From Nematostella vectensis (Eukaryota; Cnidaria; Anthozoa; Actiniaria; Edwardsiidae), in assembly GCF_932526225.1 (NCBI RefSeq), contig NC_064036.1, positions 1,736,001 to 1,800,000 on the forward strand: DNA of 64,000 nucleotides, in the 5' to 3' direction. Within the stretch, counting starts at the first letter, position 1. Each line of letters opens with the position of its first letter. The position numbers were made by a program, and so were the translations under genes. Below, piece after piece: positions 36,601-49,599 of this stretch. The notes beneath the pieces were generated by a model. The model saw only the letters and a list, made by a program, of their open reading frames with translations, was not told the origin of the DNA and ran no database searches.

Positions 36601-39600
36601 GCTGTAATTAACATCAATCGCCTGGCATTGTACATACAGTAAGCTAGGAATAAACTCGTGCTGTAATTAACATCAATCGCCTGGCATTGTACATACAGTA
36701 AGCTAGGAATAAACTCGTGCTGTAATTAACATCAATCGCCTGGCATTGTACTTACAGTAAGCTAGGAATAAACTTGTGCTGTAATTAACATCAATCGCCT
36801 GGCATTGTACATACAGTAAGCTAGGAATAAACTCGTGCTGTAATTAACATTGTACATACAGTAAGCTAGGAATAAACTCGTGCTGTAATTAACATTGTAC
36901 ATACAGTAAGCTAGGAATAAACTCGTGCTGTAATTAACATCAATCGCCTGGCATTGTACATACAGTAAGCTAGGAATAAACTCGTGCTGTAATTAACATC
37001 AATCGCCTGGCATTGTACTTACAGTAAGCTAGGAATAAACTCGTGCTGTAATTAACATTGTACATACAGTAAGCTAGGAATAAACTCGTGCTGTAATTAA
37101 CATTGTACGTACAGTATGCTAGGAAAAAACTCGTGCTGTAATTAACATCAATCGCCTGGCATTGTACATACAGTATGCTAGGAATAAACTCGTGCTGTAA
37201 TTAACATTGTACGTACAGTATGCTAGGAATAAACTCGTGCTGTAATTAACATTGTACGTACAGTATGCTAGGAATAAACTCGTGCTGTAATTAACATCAA
37301 TCGCCTGGCATTGTACATACAGTAAGCTAGGAATAAACTCGTGCTGTAATTAACATTGTACATACAGTAAGCTAGGAATAAACTCGTGCTGTAATTAACA
37401 TTGTACGTACAGTATGCTAGGAAAAAACTCGTGCTGTAATTAACATCAATCGCCTGGCATTGTACATACAGTATGCTAGGAATAAACTCGTGCTGTAATT
37501 AACATTGTACGTACAGTATGCTAGGAATAAACTCGTGCTGTAATTAACATTGTACGTACAGTATGCTAGGAATAAACTCGTGATGTAATTATATTGTACA
37601 TCCAGTAAGCTAGGAATAAACTCGTGCTGTAATTAACATTGTACGTACAGTATGCTAGGAATAAACTCGTGCTGTAATAAACATTGTACGTACAGTATGC
37701 TAGGAATAAACTTGTGCTGTAATTATATTGTACATACAGTATGCTAGGAATAAACTTGTGCTGTAATTAACATTGTACCTACGGTATGCTAGGAGTAAAC
37801 TTGTGCTGTAATTAACATTGTACATACAGTATGCTAGGAATAAACTCGTGCTGTAATTAACATTGTACGTACAGTATGCTAGGAATAAACTCGTGATGTA
37901 ATTATATTGTACATCCAGTAAGCTAGGAATAAACTCGTGCTGTAATTAACATTGTACGTACAGTATGCTAGGAATAAACTCGTGCTGTAATAAACATTGT
38001 ACGTACAGTATGCTAGGAATAAACTCGTGCTGTAATTATATTGTACATACAGTATGCTAGGAATAAACTTGTGCTGTAATTAACATTGTACCTACGGTAT
38101 GCTAGGAGTAAACTTGTGCTGTAATTAACATTGTACATACAGTATGCTAGGAATAAACTCGTGCTTTAATTAACATCGTACATACAGTATGCTAGGAATA
38201 AACTCGTGCTGTAATTAACATCAATCGCCTGGCATTGTACATACAGTAAGCTAGGAATAAACTCGTGCTGTAATTAACATCAATCGCCTGGCATTGTACA
38301 TACAGTAAGCTAGGAATAAACTCGTGCTGTAATTAACATCAATCGCCTGGCATTGTACTTACAGTAAGCTAGGAATAAACTCGTGCTGTAATTAACATCA
38401 ATCGCCTGGCATTGTACATACAGTAAGCTAGGAATAAACTCGTGCTGTAATTAACATCAATCGCCTGGCATTGTACATACAGTAAGCTAGGAATAAACTC
38501 GTGCTGTAATTAACATAAATCGCCTGGCATTGTACTTACAGTAAGCTAGGAATAAACTTGTGCTGTAATTAACATCAATCGCCTGGCATTGTACATACAG
38601 TAAGCTAGGAATAAACTCGTGCTGTAATTAACATTGTACATACAGTAAGCTAGGAATAAACTCGTGCTGTAATTAACATTGTACATACAGTAAGCTAGGA
38701 ATAAACTCGTGCTGTAATTAACATCAATCGCCTGGCATTGTACATACAGTAAGCTAGGAATAAACTCGTGCTGTAATTAACATCAATCGCCTGGCATTGT
38801 ACTTACAGTAAGCTAGGAATAAACTCGTGCTGTAATTAACATTGTACATACAGTAAGCTAGGAATAAACTCGTGCTGTAATTAACATTGTACGTACAGTA
38901 TGCTAGGAAAAAACTCGTGCTGTAATTAACATCAATCGCCTGGCATTGTACATACAGTATGCTAGGAATAAACTCGTGCTGTAATTAACATTGTACGTAC
39001 AGTATGCTAGGAATAAACTCGTGCTGTAATTAACATTGTACGTACAGTATGCTAGGAATAAACTCGTGCTGTAATTAACATCAATCGCCTGGCATTGTAC
39101 ATACAGTAAGCTAGGAATAAACTCGTGCTGTAATTAACATTGTACATACAGTAAGCTAGGAATAAACTCGTGCTGTTATTAACATTGTACGTACAGTATG
39201 CTAGGAAAAAACTCGTGCTGTAATTAACATCAATCGCCTGGCATTGTACATACAGTATGCTAGGAATAAACTCGTGCTGTAATTAACATTGTACGTACAG
39301 TATGCTAGGAATAAACTCGTGCTGTAATTAACATTGTACGTACAGTATGCTAGGAATAAACTCGTGATGTAATTATATTGTACATACAGTAAGCTAGGAA
39401 TAAACTCGTGCTGTAATTAACATTGTACGTACAGTATGCTAGGAATAAACTCGTGCTGTAATTAACATTGTACGTACAGTATGCTAGGAATAAACTCGTG
39501 ATGTAATTATATTGTACATCCAGTAAGCTAGGAATAAACTCGTGCTGTAATTAACATTGTACGTACAGTATGCTAGGAATAAACTCGTGCTGTAATAAAC

Positions 39601-42600
39601 ATTGTACGTACAGTATGCTAGGAATAAACTCGTGCTGTAATTATATTGTACATACAGTATGCTAGGAATAAACTTGTGCTGTAATTAACATTGTACCTAC
39701 GGTATGCTAGGAGTAAACTTGTGCTGTAATTAACATTGTACATACAGTATGCTAGGAATAAACTCGTGCTTTAATTAACATCGTACATACAGTATGCTAG
39801 GAATAAACTCGTGCTGTAATTAACATTGTACGTACAGTATGCTAGGAATAAACTCGTGCTGTAATTAACATTGTACGTACAGTATGCTAGGAATAAACTT
39901 GTGCTGTAATTAACATTGTACCTACAGTATGCTAGGAATAAACTTGTGCTGTAATTAACATTGTACATACAGTATGCTAGTAATAAACTCGTGCTGTAAT
40001 TAACATTGTACGTACAGTATGCTAGGAATAAACTTGTGCTGTAATTAACATTGTACGTACAGTATGCTAGGAATAAACTCGTGCTGTAATTAACATTGTA
40101 CGTACAGTATGCTAGGAATAAACTTGTGCTGTAATTAACATTGTACCTACAGTATGCTAGGAATAAACTTGTGCTGTAAGTAACATTGTACATACAGTAT
40201 GCTAGGAATAAACTCGTGCTTTAATTAACATTGTACGTACAGTATGCTAGGAATAAACTTGTGCTGTAATAAACATTGTACCTACGGTAAGCTAGGAATA
40301 AACTTGTGCTGTAATTAACATTGTACATACAGTATGCTAGGAATAAACTTGTGCTGTAATTAACATTGTACATACAGTATGCTAGGAATAAACTCGTGCT
40401 GTAATTAACATTGTACGTACAGTATGCTAGGAACAAACTTGTGCTGTAATTAACATTGTACGTACAGTATGCTAGGAATAAACTCGTGCTGTAATTAGCA
40501 TTGTACGTACAGTATGCTAGGAATAAACTCGTGCTGTAATTAACATTGTACATACAGTATGCTAGTAATAAACTCGTGCTGTAATTAACATTGTACGTAC
40601 AGTATGCTAGGAATAAACTTGTGCTGTAATTAACATTGTACGTACAGTATGCTAGGAATAAACTCGTGCTGTAATTAACATTGTACGTACAGTATGCTAG
40701 GAATAAACTTGTGCTGTAATTAACATTGTACCTACAGTATGCTAGGAATAAACTTGTGCTGTAAGTAACATTGTACATACAGTATGCTAGGAATAAACTC
40801 GTGCTTTAATTAACATTGTACGTACAGTATGCTAGGAATAAACTTGTGCTGTAATAAACATTGTACCTACGGTAAGCTAGGAATAAACTTGTGCTGTAAT
40901 TAACATTGTACATACAGTATGCTAGGAATAAACTTGTGCTGTAATTAACATTGTACGTACAGTATGCTAGGAATAAACTTGTGCTGTAATTAACATTGTA
41001 CCTACAGTATGCTAGGAATAAACTTGTGCTGTAATTAACATTGTACATACAGTATGCTAGGAATAAACTTGTGCTGTAATTAACATTGTACATACAGTAT
41101 GCTTGGAATAAACTCGTGCTGTAATTAACATTGTACGTACAGTATGCTAGGAATAAACTTGTGCTGTAATTAACATTGTACGTACAGTATGCTAGGAATA
41201 AACTCGTGCTGTAATTAACATTGTACGTACAGTATGCTAGGAATAAACTTGTGCTGTAATTAACATTGTACCTACAGTATGCTAGGAATAAACTTGTGCT
41301 GTAAGTAACATTGTACATACAGTATGCTAGGAATAAACTCGTGCTTTAATTAACATTGTACGTACAGTATGCTAGGAATAAACATGTGCTGTAATAAACA
41401 TTGTACCTACGGTAAGCTAGGAATAAACTTGTGCTGTAATTAACATTGTACATACAGTATGCTAGGAATAAACTTGTGCTGTAATTAACATTGTACATAC
41501 AGTATGCTTGGAATAAACTCGTGCTGTAATTAACATTGTACGTACAGTATGCTAGGAATAAACTTGTGCTGTAATTAACATTGTACGTACAGTATGCTAG
41601 GAATAAACTCGTGCTGTAATTAACATTGTACGTACAGTATGCTAGGAATAAACTTGTGCTGTAATTAACATTGTACCTACAGTATGCTAGGAATAAACTT
41701 GTGCTGTAAGTAACATTGTACATACAGTATGCTAGGAATAAACTCGTGCTTTAATTAACATTGTACGTACAGTATGCTAGGAATAAACTTGTGCTGTAAT
41801 AAACATTGTACCTACGGTAAGCTAGGAATAAACTTGTGCTGTAATTAACATTGTACGTACAGTATGCTAGGAATAAACTTGTGCTGTAATTAACATTGTA
41901 CATACAGTATGCTAGGAATAAACTCGTTCTGTAATTAACATTGTACGTACAGTATGCTAGGGATAAACTCGTGCTGTAATTAACATTGTACATACAGTAT
42001 GCTAGGAATAAACTTGTGCTGTAATTAACATTGTACGTACAGTATGCTAGGAATAAACTTGTGCTGTAATTAACATTGTACATACAGTATGCTAGGAATA
42101 AACTCGTTCTGTAATTAACATTGTACGTACAGTATGCTAGGAATAAACTCGTGCTGTAATTAACATTGTACGTACAGTATGCTAGGAATAAACTTGTGCT
42201 GTAATAAACATTGTACCTACGGTAAGCTAGGAATAAACTCGTGCTTTAATTAACATTGTACGTACAGTATGCTAGGAATAAACTCGTGCTGTAATTAACA
42301 TTGTACATACAGTATGCTAGGAATAAACTCGTGCTGTAATTAACATTGTACGTACAGTATGCTAGGAATAAACTTGTGCTGTAATTAACATTGTACGTAC
42401 AGTATGCTAGGAATAAACTCGTGCTGTAATTAACATTGTACGTACAGTATGCTAGGAATAAACTTGTGCTGTAATTAACATTGTACGTACAGTATGCTAG
42501 GAATAAACTCGTGCTGTAATTAACATTGTACATACAGTATGCTAGGAATAAACTCGTGCTGCAATTAACATTGTACGTACAGTATGCTAGGAATAAACTC

Positions 42601-45600
42601 GTGCTGTAATTAACATTGTACATACAGTATGCTAGGAATAAACTCGTGCTGTAATTAACATTGTACGTACAGTATGCTAGGAATAAACTTGTGCTGTAAT
42701 TAACATTGTACGTACAGTATGCTAGGAATAAACTCGTGCTGTAATTAACATTGTACATACAGTATGCTAGGAATAAACTCGTGCTGTAATTAACATTGTA
42801 CGTACAGTATGCTAGGAATAAACTCGTGCTGTAATTAACATTGTACATACAGTATGCTAGGAATAAACTTGTGCTGTAATTAACATTGTACGTACAGTAT
42901 GCTAGGAATAAACTTGTGCTGTAATTAACATTGTACGTACAGTATGCTAGGAATAAACTCGTGCTGTAATTAACATTGTACATACAGTATGCTAGGAATA
43001 AACTCGTGCTGTAATTAACATTGTACGTACAGTATGCTAGGAATAAACTTGTGCTGTAATTAACATTGTACGTACAGTATGCTAGGAATAAACTCGTGCT
43101 GTAATTAACATTGTACATACAGTATGCTAGGAATAAACTCGTGCTTTAATTAACATTGTACGTACAGTATGCTAGGAATAAACTCGTGCTGTAATTAACA
43201 TTGTACATACAGTATGCTAGGAATAAACTCGTGCTGTAATTAACATTGTACGTACAGTATGCTAGGAATAAACTTGTGCTGTAATTAACATTGTACGTAC
43301 AGTATGCTAGGAATAAACTCGTGCTGTAATTAACATTGTACATACAGTATGCTAGGAATAAACTCGTGCTGTAATTAACATTGTACGTACAGTATGCTAG
43401 GAATAAACTCGTGCTGTAATTAACATTGTACATACAGTATGCTAGGAATAAACTTGTGCTGTAATTAACATTGTACGTACAGTATGCTAGGAATAAACTC
43501 GTGCTGTAATTAACATTGTACATACAGTATGCTAGGAATAAACTCGTGCTGTAATTAACATTGTACGTACAGTATGCTAGGAATAAACTCGTGCTGTAAT
43601 TAACATTGTACATACAGTATGCTAGGAATAAACTCGTGCTGTAATTAACATTGTACGTACAGTATGCTAGGAATAAACTTGTGCTGTAATTAACATTGTA
43701 CGTACAGTATGCTAGGAATAAACTCGTGCTGTAATTAACATTGTACATACAGTATGCTAGGAATAAACTCGTGCTGCAATTAACATTGTACGTACAGTAT
43801 GCTAGGAATAAACTCGTGCTGTAATTAACATTGTACATACAGTATGCTAGGAATAAACTCGTGCTGTAATTAACATTGTACGTACAGTATGCTAGGAATA
43901 AACTTGTGCTGTAATTAACATTGTACGTACAGTATGCTAGGAATAAACTCGTGCTGTAATTAACATTGTACATACAGTATGCTAGGAATAAACTTGTGCT
44001 GTAATTAACATTGTACGTACAGTATGCTAGGAATAAACTCGTGCTGTAATTAACATTGTACATACAGTATGCTAGGAATAAACTTGTGCTGTAATTAACA
44101 TTGTACGTACAGTATGCTAGGAATAAACTTGTGCTGTAATTAACATTGTACGTACAGTATGCTAGGAATAAACTCGTGCTGTAATTAACATTGTACATAC
44201 AGTATGCTAGGAATAAACTCGTGCTGTAATTAACATTGTACGTACAGTATGCTAGGAATAAACTTGTGCTGTAATTAACATTGTACGTACAGTATGCTAG
44301 GAATAAACTCGTGCTGTAATTAACATTGTACATACAGTATGCTAGGAATAAACTCGTGCTTTAATTAACATTGTACGTACAGTATGCTAGGAATAAACTC
44401 GTGCTGTAATTAACATTGTACATACAGTATGCTAGGAATAAACTCGTGCTGTAATTAACATTGTACGTACAGTATGCTAGGAATAAACTTGTGCTGTAAT
44501 TAACATTGTACGTACAGTATGCTAGGAATAAACTCGTGCTGTAATTAACATTGTACATACAGTATGCTAGGAATAAACTCGTGCTGTAATTAACATTGTA
44601 CGTACAGTATGCTAGGAATAAACTCGTGCTGTAATTAACATTGTACATACAGTATGCTAGGAATAAACTTGTGCTGTAATTAACATTGTACGTACAGTAT
44701 GCTAGGAATAAACTCGTGCTGTAATTAACATTGTACATACAGTATGCTAGGAATAAACTCGTGCTGTAATTAACATTGTACGTACAGTATGCTAGGAATA
44801 AACTCGTGCTGTAATTAACATTGTACATACAGTATGCTAGGAATAAACTCGTGCTGTAATTAACATTGTACGTACAGTATGCTAGGAATAAACTTGTGCT
44901 GTAATTAACATTGTACGTACAGTATGCTAGGAATAAACTCGTGCTGTAATTAACATTGTACATACAGTATGCTAGGAATAAACTCGTGCTGTAATTAACA
45001 TTGTACGTACAGTATGCTAGGAATAAACTCGTGCTGTAATTAACATTGTACGTACAGTATGCTAGGAATAAACTCGTGCTGTAATTAACATTGTACGTAC
45101 AGTATGCTAGGAATAAACGTGTGCTGTAATTAACATTGTACATACAGTATGCTAGTAATAAACTCGTGCTGTAATTAGCATTGTGCATTTAGTATGCTAG
45201 GAATAAACTCGTGCTGTAATTAACTCTCAATCGCCTGGCATTGTTTACATACAGTATACAAGGAATAAACTCGTGCTGTAATTAACTCTCAATCGCCTGG
45301 CATTGTTTACATACAGTATGCTAGGCATAAACTCGTGCTGTAATTAACTCTCAATCGCTTTGAAAGAGTTCTTGTCAGCCACACCTTTGTTATTGTTTTA
45401 ACTCAATATTTGAACAATATGCCAGGAAATCTTGAAATATCCGGATCTAAAAACAAAGTTTCATTCATCATTTACCAAATTAAAGGGAAAAAAATACCAG
45501 AGTAATATCACCTGAAACGATAGAAAATGATGTTTTTTTTCAAACTTGGTATTTTGCTAGGATGAGAAAATGGCGACTGACAGAGACCTCAACATCCAGT

Positions 45601-48160
45601 TACAGCCCTTCCTAGCCCAATGCCATTTCTATTTCAACTATGTAAAAAAGTTACAACATTACAATAGACATTTATATTTTTTTCTTGTTTTTTATTTCAG
45701 GACGAATTTCAACAAAATATTATTCCACAAGTAAGCAAACAAGTGTGAATAAAGTCGGGACTTCAGTACAGAAGATGGGGTGTAATATAAATAATTTCAA
45801 GGGGCTAAAAAAAGGTCCTTTTTTCTTGTTTCAAAATTAGCTTTTGAAAATATGTATTAGAGAAAATATTTAAAAACATGTTCACAGTCGATCTTGTACA
45901 GTATAATAGTCATTGAGGCTCTTTTTTCTTTAAAAGTTTTTTTTCTTCTCCTATAGGTCCCACTGTCTTCTTTGCTGAGCAAATTTGATGGCACCACAGA
46001 AAAGGTGAGCACTATAGATACAGACAGTACAGAATTAGCATGGCCCGACACAAAGCTCTTTTACCTATGCCTTGTGATAATTTTTTTTCAGGAGTACAAA
46101 ACCTACAAAGAATCATTTATCAAAAGATACGAGCTGTTACGGTTGCCGCAGTACCTCATACTTTGTATTAAGGTGTGGTATACAGATTTATCATTTAAAA
46201 TAAGGCAAACTGTGCTTTCTCTATGCCGTGTTCCTGCGACAGCCTTTTGCTTGGTCGCATTCCTATACTCCATTGGCCTATTCAGTTTTAGCCTGTAGGC
46301 CTGCTCTATTTTGCGGGTATTCGGTAATTTCTTTTGGCAAATGGATAAAGAGGACCTCGTCCTTTGTACGTTCAAAAGCCAAACTTTTCAGGATAACCCT
46401 AGGTAAAGCCGGCTTATTCAGAACACCTTATGAGCACCTAATAAAGCTAAACTGAACATAAGGTAATTTTCTGTTTATAGAGATTTACAAAAAACACGTT
46501 CTTCGTTGAGAAAAATGCCACAGTCGTCAACTTCCCTGTGAAGTAAGTAATGCAATTTTGCACGATCACGCTTTTAAGGTTACAGTAGACGGGAAACTCA
46601 AAATTACGTGCATGAAAGAAAGTCTGAGAAGATGTGGGTCTAGTAGATCTAGAGTAATTATACATCCCCTTGTTCTGGCTCACCTTAGGAGTATTGATAT
46701 GGTCGATTTCTTATCCATTATCTCTTGTTTTGGCTTACATTTGGGGTTTTGATCTAGCGTATTACTTATTTATTCTCCCTTGTTCTTGCCAACGTTAGGA
46801 GTGTGGATCTAGCGTATTACTTTTTCATTCTCTCTTGTTCTTGCTAACGTTAGGTGTGGAGATCTAGCGTATTACTTATTCATTCACCCTTGTTCTTGCC
46901 AACGTTAGGAGTGTGGATCTAGCGTATTACTTATTCATTCTTCCTTGTTCTTGCTATCGTTAGGAGTGTGGACCTAGCGGAGTACTTATCGAGTGACCCG
47001 GCTGTCCAGGACGCACATCCACACACGACTTACGATCTCGTTGCCAACATTTGTCACGACGGGGAGCCAGGTATGACCCTATATGGAAGCTCGTCATTAT
47101 ATAGATACAGACTGCAGTATGCAGTTTATACTCGTGAGTGTGAGTGTACAAGAACTTTCATGAAGATGGTTCCTTGGCATCCCGAGCTGTTCTTTTATGT
47201 TAAGTAAGTGCAATGACAGGCGTAATCGCTGGTTTAACGACCCTATCCAGCACTTACTTATTTAGCACCAAGCATCGAGTTCCAGCCCCTAACAACCTAA
47301 CGTATAAACCTTCGTTTTCATTCTCAGAGAGCGGCACTTACAGGCTACACGTTCTGCATCGGGTAAGCAAAACCTCTGATTAGTTTTAACCATTCTGAAA
47401 TACTGGTACCTTAAGTTAGACTCAATACCTGAACGTGTCGGAATATCCCGACCATTGCCACTAAAGGCTGCTCTGTCGCCATTTTGTCAGGCAAGCAGTC
47501 ATAAGAATAACTATAAAAGTTGCATTTGCTATGGCTCATCTATAGTCTCTTTGGCATTTTAACGGTTGAATTTTGTATGCCAAAATATAGCTCCCTTTTT
47601 GGATGGTTACTTTCACCACCCTTTTACCCGAAAACAATGCCGCAAACGAGAACAAGAGTAAAGGATATTTTGACTGAACCGATTGGTATTTATGTTGTTC
47701 TACCTTTCCAGGGTGCAAACAAATGGTACGAACTTCAGGATCTTCACGTCAAGGACATCCTGCCACAAGTCATTACTCTCTCAAACTCTTACATCCAGGT
47801 GAGTGACAATGCCTACTAAAGGGAAAAGGTTGGACCGTAAAGAACCCCTTTCTACCTTGTAACTGCCCTGACGAAGGACTCAATAAAGTCCGAAACGTTG
47901 GCAGTATCTCGCCATCGCGCAGAATGCCGTTCTCCGGACATTGTTCTCCAGACATTACGCCGCGAGGGAATAATGAGATGCGATTTAAGGCTTCTGTTTT
48001 TGTCCTTCATTTTATTAATTGAACCCCTTGCTACCTTGATGAGGGCAAGCACTCAGCGAATAACATGAGTTGTTGCCCCTATGAGATGTGAGTTTTGCTC
48101 TAAGCTGTTTCTTTTCCTCATCAGATTTACGAGCTTCAAACAGATTCGCAAAACTCGTGA
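30607..48160 (+). CDS. USP39: USP39, catalytically dead spliceosomal ubiquitin protease-like protein
   Basis: A U4/U6.U5 tri-snRNP protein (yeast Sad1) needed for spliceosome assembly; nuclear. Exons: 30607-30709, 30929-30980, 31716-31810, 31959-32038, 32454-32510, 32600-32696, 32887-32942, 33063-33159, 33317-33399, 33885-34008, 35165-35229, 35301-35346, 36131-36195, 45701-45730, 45957-46004, 46092-46172, 46481-46542, 46964-47070, 47328-47362, 47712-47798, 48125-48160. All are GT-AG and in phase; 501 residues. An acidic N-terminus (YSDGEEEEEERRK-type) is followed by a UBP zinc finger (HCPYLDTIN, YACLICGKYFQ, HSVQFGHH). The USP fold follows (LPGIVGLNNIKANDY, KWYELQDLHVKDILPQ). Where active USPs have the catalytic Cys, this has GLNNIKANDYLN, as in other USP39 proteins. 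Intron 13 (9.5 kb) is nearly all minisatellite; introns 2 and 17 hold tandem 3'-splice-site copies. Confidence 0.96.
31045..31715 (+). repeat. 76-bp tandem repeat carrying copies of the intron 2 acceptor
   Basis: About nine units of 75-76 bp. Each ends in a pyrimidine-rich stretch and a splice acceptor (TTGCCTAG or TTGCCAG), immediately followed by GCATGTGCTCGAT, which is the first 13 bases of USP39 exon 3. Exon-start copies occur at about 31110, 31186, 31262, 31338, 31414, 31490, 31565, 31640 and, as the real exon, 31716. After the 13 bases each decoy runs into TATATTATATTAGC and soon hits a stop codon. Confidence 0.95.
34528..34579. repeat. Long hairpin in USP39 intron 10
   Basis: TCCTGGGGGCGAGCGCAAAA and the sequence ending CCCCCAGGA form an imperfect inverted repeat around ACGGACCTCCGT. 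A second short perfect hairpin, GCCTGC-AA-GCAGGC, lies near 34658. It may be a small MITE remnant; no target-site duplication was identified. Confidence 0.5.
36205..45360. repeat. 9-kb minisatellite filling USP39 intron 13
   Basis: Close to 200 units related to TAAACTCGTGCTGTAATTAA plus CATTGTACATACAGTAAGCT. The array opens with 59-bp units containing CAATCGCCTGGCAT; most later units lack that 14-bp piece and are 45 bp. The 59-bp form returns at 38220-38600 and, slightly longer, at the right edge (45220-45350). A large internal duplication is visible: the rare variant GGAAAAAACTCG at 37121 and 37419 recurs at 38905 and 39203, both offset by 1,784 bp. Long minus-strand frames follow from the 45-bp period and carry only a 15-residue repeat; they are not genes. 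Confidence 0.97.
46744..46963 (+). repeat. 55-bp tandem repeat carrying copies of the intron 17 acceptor
   Basis: Four acceptors (ACGTTAG or TCGTTAG) lie exactly 55 bp apart, ending at 46798, 46853, 46908 and 46963. The last is used by USP39 exon 18. Three are followed by GAGTGTGGA and the other by GTGTGGA, then TCTAGC or CCTAGC and a (T/G)A(T/G)TACTTA-like sequence. So about the first 25 bases of the exon were duplicated with the splice site. Confidence 0.92.
47862..47905 (+). ncRNA. Hammerhead ribozyme-like motif in USP39 intron 20
   Basis: ACTGCC (47862-47867) pairs with GGCAGT (47900-47905). Between are CTGACGA (47868-47874), stem GGACT/AGTCC with loop CAATAA (47876-47891), GAAA (47892-47895) and CGTT. 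The arrangement is the same as at 30447-30488 and as in Penelope-like element hammerheads. A diverged relative (TTGATGAGGGCAAGC ... GCGAAT) follows at about 48037, after the same leader GAACCCCTT.CTACCTTG. Both lie in the last USP39 intron. Confidence 0.55.
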
Positions 48161-48274
48161 ATTTCAGAAGGCATTCGTATCGTGCGAAAAAAACCCTCGC
48201 CCACAAGCTACCTATGTAACACTCTCGCTGAAGTCTTCAACACAAGAGGTCAACGCCTGGCCCCGAGTCATGAA

Positions 48275-48610
48275 GCCTGGCCCCGAGTCAGTCTTGTCGG
48301 GTCATATACTGTACGAACGGTTCTCGTGTCACGCGAAGGCTTGTCGGGTCATATACTGTACGAAGGGTTCTCGTGTCACGCGAAGGCTTGTCGGGTTATA
48401 TACTGTACGAAGGGTTCTCGTGTCACGCGAAGGCTTGTCGGGTCATATACTGTACGAAGGGTTCTCGTGTCACGCGAAGGCTTGTCGGGTCATATACTGT
48501 ACGAAGGGTTCTCGTGTCACGCGAAGGCTTGTCAGGTCATATACTGTACGAAGGGTTCTCGTGTCACGCGAAGGCTTGTCGGATCATATACTGTACGAAG
48601 GGTTCGAAAC
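48275..48610. repeat. 47-bp tandem repeat in the USP39 3' region
   Basis: Seven copies start at 48301, 48348, 48395, 48442, 48489, 48536 and 48583, with unit GTCATATACTGTACGAAGGG plus TTCTCGTGTCACGCGAAGGC. It lies 140 bp after the USP39 stop and before its poly(A) signals, so it is probably transcribed in the 3' UTR. Long frames across it reflect the repeat only. Confidence 0.93.
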
Positions 48611-48756
48611 GGCACGCCAACTGATACAACGAGTCATCAATGTAAACAAGCACCAATCGATAATATTGACAAGCTTTGTAAAAAAAAGCCCACAAACTTG
48701 TGTCATAAGTAAATATCTTTTTTACTCAAGAGCGTATGCTTATTTATTGTAAACTA

Positions 48757-48762
48757 AATAAA
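48757..48762 (+). terminator. Poly(A) signal of USP39
   Basis: AATAAA 597 bp after the USP39 stop; a second AATAAA is at 48787-48792. On the opposite strand AATAAA reads at 48743-48748, suited to the convergent fukutin-related gene, so the two 3' ends may overlap. Confidence 0.5.
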
Positions 48763-48840
48763 GTAATAGTAGGTGTTGGGAAGCCCAATAAAGGGTATTG
48801 TTGGACTGGCTGGGACAATCAGCGTACTATCGACAAATGC

Positions 48841-48905
48841 TAGCCTGGTTCATCAAACCTCGGGGAGTTAAGCAAACGATCCCCGAGCGTCCGTAAGTCA
48901 GGCTA
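48841..48905. repeat. Short palindromic element between convergent genes
   Basis: TAGCCTG at 48841 and CAGGCTA at 48899 are inverted. Inside, CTCGGGGA (48859-48866) and TCCCCGAG (48880-48887) form a perfect 8-bp stem. It could be a tiny MITE or an RNA hairpin in the 3' UTR. Confidence 0.4.
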
Positions 48906-48984
48906 GATCAACGCAGCCGTAAACCTCCATGAGGCAAAAGGAAAACTCAGAGTCATATCGTGTACTATATGTTCAGAATTTGTT

Positions 48985-49517
48985 TCAGATCTCCTCGAAC
49001 TGGATTGTACCATCAGTGTTGTACTGGTCAATGCAGCCATGAAACCCTCTGATAGGGCAGGGAGAGAACTTGCCAGCCTCTGCATTATACGCCTCCCAGC
49101 CAGATTTGGCCCCTGTGCTCATCCAGTGTTCGACGTGTCGATAAACCTCAACTCCATACCTACGAGAGAAAAAAAAAAAAACCAGCAAAACACAGACATA
49201 TACTCTCAAAGGTTCAGCAGTGGGTTTCTGTCAGGCGCTCCCCAAAGGTCTGCTGTAGCGGCTGTCAAACTTGAGACACTATTAAACGAGCTGCATTAGA
49301 GTGATTTTCATTAACCTGTGAACTACACTTTTGCCTATTACACTTGATCTCATTTTATTGTTCTATTTTATGTTTTACTATTACCCTTTGACTATCACAC
49401 TTTGTTTTACGGGCTAATGAAAACCACCCTAGTTGCGCATCTAGCTTTCGTGACTATTTCCCCTGTGGGTCACGTTAAGAGTGGAAACACCTTTACTCTT
49501 ATTTTATTGCTCTTATT

Positions 49518-49599
<82 letters not shown>

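Noticed and set aside
39771..45188. Long minus-strand frames with a YNVNYSTSLFLAYC repeat
   Set aside because: They are the USP39 intron 13 minisatellite; the array is inside a confirmed intron and the frames only mirror its period.
36205..45360. CRISPR-like array
   Set aside because: Units are contiguous tandem copies without unique spacers, in a eukaryotic intron.
48081..48752. 223- and 176-residue frames after USP39
   Set aside because: They cross the 47-bp tandem repeat in the 3' UTR. The first 35 bases of real coding sequence there belong to the last USP39 exon in another frame.
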